This document shows positions 46,648 to 52,153 of a stretch of DNA of 52,153 nt, one piece after another. The notes beneath the pieces are model-generated. The model was not told the origin of the DNA. It saw only the letters and a program-made list of their open reading frames with translations, and did no database searches. The stretch is from Gemmatimonadaceae bacterium (GTDB lineage: Bacteria > Gemmatimonadota > Gemmatimonadetes > Gemmatimonadales > Gemmatimonadaceae): positions 1-52,153 of the forward strand of contig JACVCD010000026.1 in the NCBI GenBank assembly GCA_016742275.1. Direction: 5' to 3'. A program made the translations under genes and the position numbers. Each line of letters opens with the position of its first letter. Within the stretch, counting starts at the first letter, position 1.

Positions 46648-49529
46648 GCCACGCGCGTGCAATGCTGAGACGATTGCTGTTCGGCGCGTTGCTCCTCGGA
46701 AGCACTGCGGTGTCGATGGCTGCGCAACCAGTCCCGGTTCAAGCCACCGGGACGCTGCACATGGTCTGGGGCGATCCCATGGATGATCGTATCCCGCGCT
46801 ATCAGGCGTTGATCGACGAAGGCAATGGACGCATCACACGCTATGCCATCGATCATCTCGATCTCGGATTCGTAGCTCGCCTGCAGCAGCTCGACCGGCA
46901 ACGAGTCGTGGTCACGACGGAAATCCCGCGTGCCGGACTGCTGGCAGAAGGCAGTACGGGTTCGCTGCCGCGCTTGAGAGAAGTGTCACCTGTCGCGGCA
47001 GCATCATCCGCTGCCCGTCTTATGGCGCCGGCCGCGTGGGTCATTCAGCGCCGCCCATATGCGGTGGTGCTTTGCAAGTTCAACGACATTCCAACGGAGC
47101 CACTGCCGCCAGCGGCGTATGAACGCATGTATGGACGTGGCAGTGGCGGTGCCGATGCGTACTACCGGGAAGTGTCGCGTGAACGACTCAATCTCGAAGG
47201 CACGACGATCGTCGGATGGGTGACATTGCCGCGTCCTCGCAGTGGCTACACCCTCTCTGATGGGGAAGCCAATCTCGGACTGATGAGCAACGACTGTCTC
47301 GCGGCGGCTGACTCGCAGCTGGACTACAGCCAGTTCGGTGGTGTGGGCATGCACTTCAACAGCGCCATCGGGTGCTGTTCATGGGGAGGCAGCACTGCCG
47401 TCTTGCTCGATGGACCGGCGCGGGTAATGCCGGCCATGTGGAACATGGATTGGGCGCGCTCTGGTACGGTCTGGCATGAACTCGGCCACTCTTTCGGTCT
47501 GCCGCACAGCGCTGGCCCCTACGGCGCGGTATACGACTCGCGTTGGGATGTCATGAGTTCGTCGAGTACGGGCAGTTTTCTCAATGCCGACTTTGGTCGC
47601 GCCGGCGCGCATTTCCTGGGCTATCACAAGGACCGGCTGGGATTGATCCCGGATTCATCGAAAGTCGAAGTGATGAGTGGGACCTGGCATGGGTTGCTCG
47701 AATCGCACAGCGTTGCCGCGACGACCGCCGGCAGCAAACAGTTGATTGTGGTACCGCTCACGCACTATCGCGCGGGTGCACATCTCATGATCGAAGCGCG
47801 TACACGCGCTGGACTTGATCGCAGCGTGCCGGGAGAAGGCGTTCTGATTACCACCGTCGATATCTCGCGCGGTGAACCAGCGCAGGTCGTGGACGTGGAT
47901 GGCAACGGCGATGTGAACGATGCCGGTGCGGTGTTCACGGTTGGCGAGACGTATGACCACCCGGGTGCGGCAGTGCGGGTACGCGTGGATTCCACGCATG
48001 AGAAGGGATGGTGGGTGACGGTCACTCGCAATGCGGGCACTGGTGTGGCCACGTTTGCGAAGCCGGGTGCCACGCTTGAAGTGCCAGCGGGTGTCACCGG
48101 CTGGATCCGGGATTCGGCTGCCGTGACAGCTCAGGATACGTGGTTCGCCTACCCACTGACGTTGCCCCAGTGGCTTCGTTTGGAACGTTCGTCAGGTACC
48201 CGCAACGGATGGTTGGTCTACACCGTTAATCCTTCCCTGCTGTCGGCTGATCGCAGTGTGTTCACGTTGCAACTGTGGGCTCCGGTCGGGCAGACACGTT
48301 CGGCCTTCCGATTGGAAATCGGACGCGTGGCCGACGGAAGACCACAGCCGCTTGCGCAGTTGTCGCGTGTTTCCCGCTCTATCGTGGCAAGTCGTGGTGA
48401 ACCGTTTGTTGGCTTCGATACGGTGCGGCTCAACCTGAGCGGCGCGCTTGCCAGTGTCGTTTGGAGCGCGCGTCCATCGCCGCGCATGTATCTCTACAAC
48501 GAGCCGCGTACTGCGCGCGATACGCTGTCCTTCCGCACCGGCAGCAACACACTGGCCTATTGGTTCGTAACTGCCGGGTTGAACGACGGGACCTACATCG
48601 ATACGCTGCGCATCGATATCCCGGGCCATACACCACGTGAGCTGTTGGTCATCGATACGGTGACCCTGAACAGCAACGAAGGGCCCGCGATACAGTTCAG
48701 CCCACGCCGTCCTTCGCTCACCATGCCGGTCGGTGCACTGCCGCAAACGGACAGTGTGCAGGTCGTGCTCAGCGGCACGAATGCGGAATGGAGTGTGTTC
48801 AACCGTCGCAGCGATTCCCGTCTGGTACGCACGAATGGTGCAAGCGGAGAATGGATCGTATGGCAACGCTCACCCCTCGCGGTGGGACGCACCATCGACA
48901 CCATCTTCGTGAATGTGCCGGGAATCTCCCAGCAGCGCATCGTCGATACACTCACCGGTGTCAATCAGCCTCTCACACTCACCGCATCGCGTCGTGGCAT
49001 GCGTGGTGTCGCGATGCTAGGCAGTATGCCGCGTATCGACAGCGTGCAGGTGGCTGTGCTCAGCACGGTCGGTGTGAACACCAACTGGACGGCGAGCGCA
49101 CCCGCCAGTGTGCGACTGCATCAGCGTGATGCGTTCACCACTGTTGCCACAGGACGCACGGGAGACTTCGTGCGATGGTCGCGCAATCTCCGATTGCTCG
49201 ATCCGGGCCGATACATCGACACCATCAGCATCGTTGTACCGGGCGCGATTGGTTCGCCGTTCTTCGTGGTCGATACCACCGACGTGCAGGCGCCGCTGCC
49301 GGTGATGGGCGACGCGGATGGCGATGGCAGCATCACCGCCGCCGATGCGAGCACCATTCTCCGATGGCTGGTGCAGATGCCCGTGAGCCCACGAGCCAAT
49401 GTGCGAGTACTCGGCGACGCCAACTGTGATGGGCAAATCACCATCGCGGATGCGCTGATCATTCTGCAGCACGATGCGGGGCAACGCGTTCAGACGTCGT
49501 GTATCGGGCGTCCGGTTTCTCAGCCCTGA
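46644..49529 (+). CDS. Secreted zinc metalloprotease with BACON-like repeats and C-terminal dockerin
   Basis: 961 aa from GTG 46644, GAGG five bases upstream; the start overlaps the previous stop (GTGA). Signal peptide to about residue 27 (SMAAQ). The zincin site HELGHSFGLPH is at 278-288 and a Met-turn-like WDVMSSS near 306, with GYHKDRLGLI after it as in M6-like/metzincin proteases. From about 590 to 870 three repeats with 'G.YIDTI.(V/I).(V/I)PG' ends resemble BACON or Ig domains. Residues 885-961 are a dockerin with two complete calcium loops, DADGDGSITAAD and DANCDGQITIAD, each followed by a helix. Dockerins anchor enzymes to cohesins; the two upstream genes supply candidates. Peptidase substrate unknown. 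Confidence 0.9.
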   Translation: MSHARAMLRRLLFGALLLGSTAVSMAAQPVPVQATGTLHMVWGDPMDDRIPRYQALIDEGNGRITRYAIDHLDLGFVARLQQLDRQRVVVTTEIPRAGLLAEGSTGSLPRLREVSPVAAASSAARLMAPAAWVIQRRPYAVVLCKFNDIPTEPLPPAAYERMYGRGSGGADAYYREVSRERLNLEGTTIVGWVTLPRPRSGYTLSDGEANLGLMSNDCLAAADSQLDYSQFGGVGMHFNSAIGCCSWGGSTAVLLDGPARVMPAMWNMDWARSGTVWHELGHSFGLPHSAGPYGAVYDSRWDVMSSSSTGSFLNADFGRAGAHFLGYHKDRLGLIPDSSKVEVMSGTWHGLLESHSVAATTAGSKQLIVVPLTHYRAGAHLMIEARTRAGLDRSVPGEGVLITTVDISRGEPAQVVDVDGNGDVNDAGAVFTVGETYDHPGAAVRVRVDSTHEKGWWVTVTRNAGTGVATFAKPGATLEVPAGVTGWIRDSAAVTAQDTWFAYPLTLPQWLRLERSSGTRNGWLVYTVNPSLLSADRSVFTLQLWAPVGQTRSAFRLEIGRVADGRPQPLAQLSRVSRSIVASRGEPFVGFDTVRLNLSGALASVVWSARPSPRMYLYNEPRTARDTLSFRTGSNTLAYWFVTAGLNDGTYIDTLRIDIPGHTPRELLVIDTVTLNSNEGPAIQFSPRRPSLTMPVGALPQTDSVQVVLSGTNAEWSVFNRRSDSRLVRTNGASGEWIVWQRSPLAVGRTIDTIFVNVPGISQQRIVDTLTGVNQPLTLTASRRGMRGVAMLGSMPRIDSVQVAVLSTVGVNTNWTASAPASVRLHQRDAFTTVATGRTGDFVRWSRNLRLLDPGRYIDTISIVVPGAIGSPFFVVDTTDVQAPLPVMGDADGDGSITAADASTILRWLVQMPVSPRANVRVLGDANCDGQITIADALIILQHDAGQRVQTSCIGRPVSQP

Positions 49530-49555
49530 ACGCTCAGTTCTGTGCTCTGAGCTTC

Positions 49556-49787
49556 AAGAGGTGAGAGCTCCAGAGTACGAGTTGGAAATAGACATTGAGA
49601 GGGTCATCAACTCAGGAGCCGAGGTCTCAGAGGCTCATGCCGAAGAGAACTGCAGTCCTTTCGGCCGAGCGTCGGAGTTTCGTCCCATGCGTTGCTGACC
49701 CTCTCATTGTCTATTTCCCGCCGACCCTCTCACCGTCTCAACCTCTGAGACTCTCGGAGGTTGAGATTCTCGGAGAGTCTCAGAGTC
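49556..49787. repeat. Palindromic intergenic repeat, copy 2 of the family, plus a 13-bp terminal hairpin
   Basis: The core 49584-49718 matches 15743-15874, including outer arms 49584-49611 and 49691-49718 and the central ggccgagcgtc. A second hairpin follows: ctctgagactctc at 49743-49755 pairs exactly with 49773-49785. The block fills the gap between convergent genes (plus-strand dockerin protease, minus-strand PEP-CTERM gene) and could terminate both. Confidence 0.85.
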
Positions 49788-50474
49788 TCAGCCGCGCGTC
49801 TTCCGCTTCCGCGCTACTCCCGCCAGTCCGAGTACTCCCACGCTAAGCAGGGCCAGCGAGGCCGGCTCGGGCACCGTGGTGTAGTTGCCGGCAATGTCAT
49901 CGATCTCGAAGGCCCGTCCATCCGACGTCACACGCAGCGACGTGAAGCCCGATGTCTGCGAGAGATCGAAGAACACGCGGCGGTTCATGCTCGGGATGGT
50001 CTGATCGCCATTGGCGCCAGCGATGATGTCGGTGCCTGTCAGGAACGTGCCGTTGCTCGCGCCGGTGATGGCCATGGCATTGCCGTTGGCATCGAGGAAC
50101 TCGAGCTTGTTGTACGTGTCGATCGAGCCCCAGTAGAAGCTGAGCGCGGTGAGCGAGCGCGTGGCCAGGAAGCCCGAGAAGTTGATCACGGCCGTACCGC
50201 TGCTGTGGCTATTCACATCAGGAACCGCGAAGAATCCGCTGGACACGCCAGCCGGCGCAGCAGCGCCCGAGACCGACCCGGCGAGGATCGAGTAGCTGCC
50301 GCTAAAAGTGATGCCCGAATAGCTCGCGGGATTCAGATTGTTGAAGTTGACGATCAGCTGCTGGGACCCATATCCAGGATCGGGCGCTCCGGTGACCGAA
50401 GAAAAGCTGACCTGGGCATCGGCCTGGGTGGCCGTGGCGGCAAGTAGCAGGGCACCAGCAAGGACTGAACGCAT
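49788..50474 (-). CDS. PEP-CTERM sorting-signal surface protein
   Basis: 228 aa. Signal peptide about 1-20 (GALLLAATATQADAQ). The mature region is a beta-rich domain (FNNLNPASYSGITFSGSYSI; LTALSFYWGSIDTYNKLEFL; GRAFEIDDIAGNY). It ends with VPEPASLALLSVGVLGLAG and ARKRKTRG, the PEP motif, membrane helix and basic tail of exosortase substrates. An exosortase/EpsH system must lie elsewhere; none is in this window. Function probably linked to surface or exopolysaccharide; ligand unknown. Confidence 0.92.
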   Translation of the reverse strand: MRSVLAGALLLAATATQADAQVSFSSVTGAPDPGYGSQQLIVNFNNLNPASYSGITFSGSYSILAGSVSGAAAPAGVSSGFFAVPDVNSHSSGTAVINFSGFLATRSLTALSFYWGSIDTYNKLEFLDANGNAMAITGASNGTFLTGTDIIAGANGDQTIPSMNRRVFFDLSQTSGFTSLRVTSDGRAFEIDDIAGNYTTVPEPASLALLSVGVLGLAGVARKRKTRG

Positions 50475-50571
50475 TTTCGGATCCGATGGAATGAGGTCTG
50501 GGTCGCAAACGATACGGCCAACTGCTGTGCTTGCTGTGCAAACCTCATGCCAAAGCGGACTCAGCCATTCC

Positions 50572-52153
50572 TTACTGTTTGGGGACCGGCCTCGAATAGA
50601 CTCGGCTGCCGCCGATCCAGGTCTCCAGGACCTCGGTGCCGAGCACCAGTTCGGCCGGCACCCGCATGATGTCCTGGGACAGCATCACGAAATCCGCGTA
50701 CTTGCCGGGGGTGATGGACCCCATCTCCTTTTCCTGGAAGCCGGCGTAGGCGGGCCAGAGCGTCATGCTGCGCAGCGCGTCTTCGCGGGACATGCGCTGC
50801 TCGCCAAACCAGCCACCTTCGGGCCAATTGCGGGCATCCTGCCGCGCGATGCTGGCGTGGAACGAGATGAGCGGATTCACCTCTTCAACAGGGAAGTCCG
50901 ACCCGTTGGGAATGATCACACCGCTCTTGAGCAACGACTGCCATGCATAGGCGCCATAAAGACGCGTGGGACCCAGGCGCTTGCCGATCCAGTACATGTC
51001 ACTGGTCTGATGGCTCGCCTGCATGCTGGGAATGACACCGAGCTGCGCAAAACGCGGGATGTCATCCTGATGCAGGATCTGCGCGTGCTCCACCCGGAAT
51101 CGGTGATTGGCCATGGGGACGGCGGCCAGTGCCTTTTCGTAGGCATCCAGCACCACACGATTGCCACGATCACCAATGGCGTGCGTGTTGATCTGGAAGC
51201 CCGCCTTGAGGCCGGCCTGCGCGACATCCTGAATGTGCGCAGGCGCCGAGAGCAAGAGACCGGTGTTGTTTGGATCGTCGCTGTAGGGTTCGAGCAGCGC
51301 CGCGCCGCGTGAGCCCATGGCACCGTCGGCGTAGAGCTTTACCGCACGTACCCACACGCGGCCATCGTACAACGCAGAACGTGGTCCCTGCGCGAAGTAG
51401 TGCTTGAGCGCGGTGGAATCGTCGCCAATCATGACATAGAGCCGGAGGTCGAGCTCCTTCTTCTGCGCCATGTCTTCGAACAAGTCGATCATGGCGCGTG
51501 ATGCACCCGCGTCATGCATGCCGACCAGTCCCCATCGATGCATGAGCGCAATGGCGTCTTTGTGCATCCCACGCCATTCGGCAATGGTCGGTTCGGGCAC
51601 TTTGCCGCTCACCAGACTCTCGGCGCGGTCGATCAATACGCCCGTGGGATTGCCCTTCGCATCGCGCATGATCTTGCCGCCACTCGGATCCTTTGCGGCA
51701 GCGGTCAGACCCGCCAATCGCATCGCGTGCATGTTGGCAAGTTGCGCGTGGCCATCGATACGCTCGAGCAATACCGGATGATCCGGAAGTGCGGCCGACA
51801 ATGCTTCATGAGTCGGGAATGCGGTGTTGCCCCACGCATTCTGATCCCATCCGCGCCCAATAATCCACGAACCCTTCGGTGTGGACTTTGCGCGTTCGAC
51901 AACACGGGCAATCACTTCGTCGTAGCTACGCGAACCCACGAGATCCACGCTGCGAAGCTTGAGCGCCAATCCCGTGAAGTGCGCATGCGCATCGACCATG
52001 CCCGGGATGATCGTGCGTCCCTGTGCGTCGATGGTTTGCGTGGCGCTGCCCTTGAACATGGCCGCTTCGCGCGACGAACCCGTGAAGATGACTCGTCCAC
52101 CGCGTACGGCGCTTGCGTCTAATAGCGGACGGGCATCGTACGCCGTGTAAACG
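50572..52153 (-). CDS. Amidohydrolase family 3 protein (YtcJ-like), 5' end outside window
   Basis: The frame stays open past the ATG at 52059 to the right edge; the extra residues (AYDARPLLDASAVRGGRVIF) are the normal N-terminal beta domain, so the true start lies beyond 52153. Metal motifs of the amidohydrolase superfamily are seen: DAHAHFTG, MHDAGAS, NTHAIGDRGN, VEHAQIL and NGSDFPVEEVNPL. The C-terminal PGKYADFVMLSQDIM closes the beta sandwich. Relatives hydrolyse amides or ureas of exported or cytosolic substrates; specificity is not predictable. It is upstream of, and co-directional with, the PEP-CTERM gene. Confidence 0.93.
   Translation of the reverse strand, partial: VYTAYDARPLLDASAVRGGRVIFTGSSREAAMFKGSATQTIDAQGRTIIPGMVDAHAHFTGLALKLRSVDLVGSRSYDEVIARVVERAKSTPKGSWIIGRGWDQNAWGNTAFPTHEALSAALPDHPVLLERIDGHAQLANMHAMRLAGLTAAAKDPSGGKIMRDAKGNPTGVLIDRAESLVSGKVPEPTIAEWRGMHKDAIALMHRWGLVGMHDAGASRAMIDLFEDMAQKKELDLRLYVMIGDDSTALKHYFAQGPRSALYDGRVWVRAVKLYADGAMGSRGAALLEPYSDDPNNTGLLLSAPAHIQDVAQAGLKAGFQINTHAIGDRGNRVVLDAYEKALAAVPMANHRFRVEHAQILHQDDIPRFAQLGVIPSMQASHQTSDMYWIGKRLGPTRLYGAYAWQSLLKSGVIIPNGSDFPVEEVNPLISFHASIARQDARNWPEGGWFGEQRMSREDALRSMTLWPAYAGFQEKEMGSITPGKYADFVMLSQDIMRVPAELVLGTEVLETWIGGSRVYSRPVPKQ

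Overview
The window is high-GC bacterial chromosome, read here as Gemmatimonadota-like (Gemmatimonas type). That is an inference from gene content and style: proline-rich lipoproteins with bacterial Ig-like domains, two hybrid histidine kinases, RND and DHA2 efflux systems, a PEP-CTERM protein, PolX, and many GTG starts. No 16S gene, tRNA, transposase, integrase or CRISPR array was seen, and no database search was run.

Layout. 1-5.0 kb: an Ig-like/propeller lipoprotein that runs off the left edge, then a cyclic-nucleotide-domain/aspartase fusion divergent from a Tat-exported glycosylasparaginase. 5.1-11.0 kb: leuS, a membrane hybrid kinase and a two-PDZ exported protein. 11.2-15.7 kb: an RND adaptor and pump. 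15.9-20.1 kb (minus): a PAS hybrid kinase and Kup. 20.2-23.7 kb (minus): HD protein, ECF sigma factor, anti-sigma factor, small Spy-like protein, TolC-like channel. 24.1-29.0 kb (minus): a tetR-tolC-emrA-emrB type efflux operon with a clear TetR palindrome upstream. 29.1-30.8 kb (minus): a small membrane protein, a cyclophilin and a sugar transferase. 31.0-35.9 kb (plus): a translationally coupled operon of CsgG-like lipoprotein, outer-membrane barrel and large Ig/propeller lipoprotein. 35.9-44.3 kb: nth, polX, an unknown protein, an alpha/beta hydrolase, a HEAT-repeat protein, an M42 peptidase, a half-size TSUP protein and a BtuF-like protein. 44.4-49.5 kb (plus): an overlapping three-gene operon with two cohesin-like lipoproteins and a zinc metalloprotease ending in a canonical two-repeat dockerin. 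49.8-52.15 kb (minus): a PEP-CTERM protein and an amidohydrolase that runs off the right edge.

Two things stand out. First, the 44.4-49.5 kb operon looks like a small non-cellulosomal cohesin-dockerin surface protease system. Second, many intergenic gaps hold long imperfect palindromes built from short repeated words. Two gaps 34 kb apart (15.7 and 49.6 kb) share one ~130-bp palindromic element. Three others (29.8, 38.5 and 39.1 kb) share a gcgtaagg vocabulary, including a 27-nt exact match. A 0.4-kb block at 23.76-24.17 kb is almost entirely forward and inverted copies of a caactgcggttgggg-like word. Some of these sit at convergent gene ends like bidirectional terminators, but others lie inside operons.
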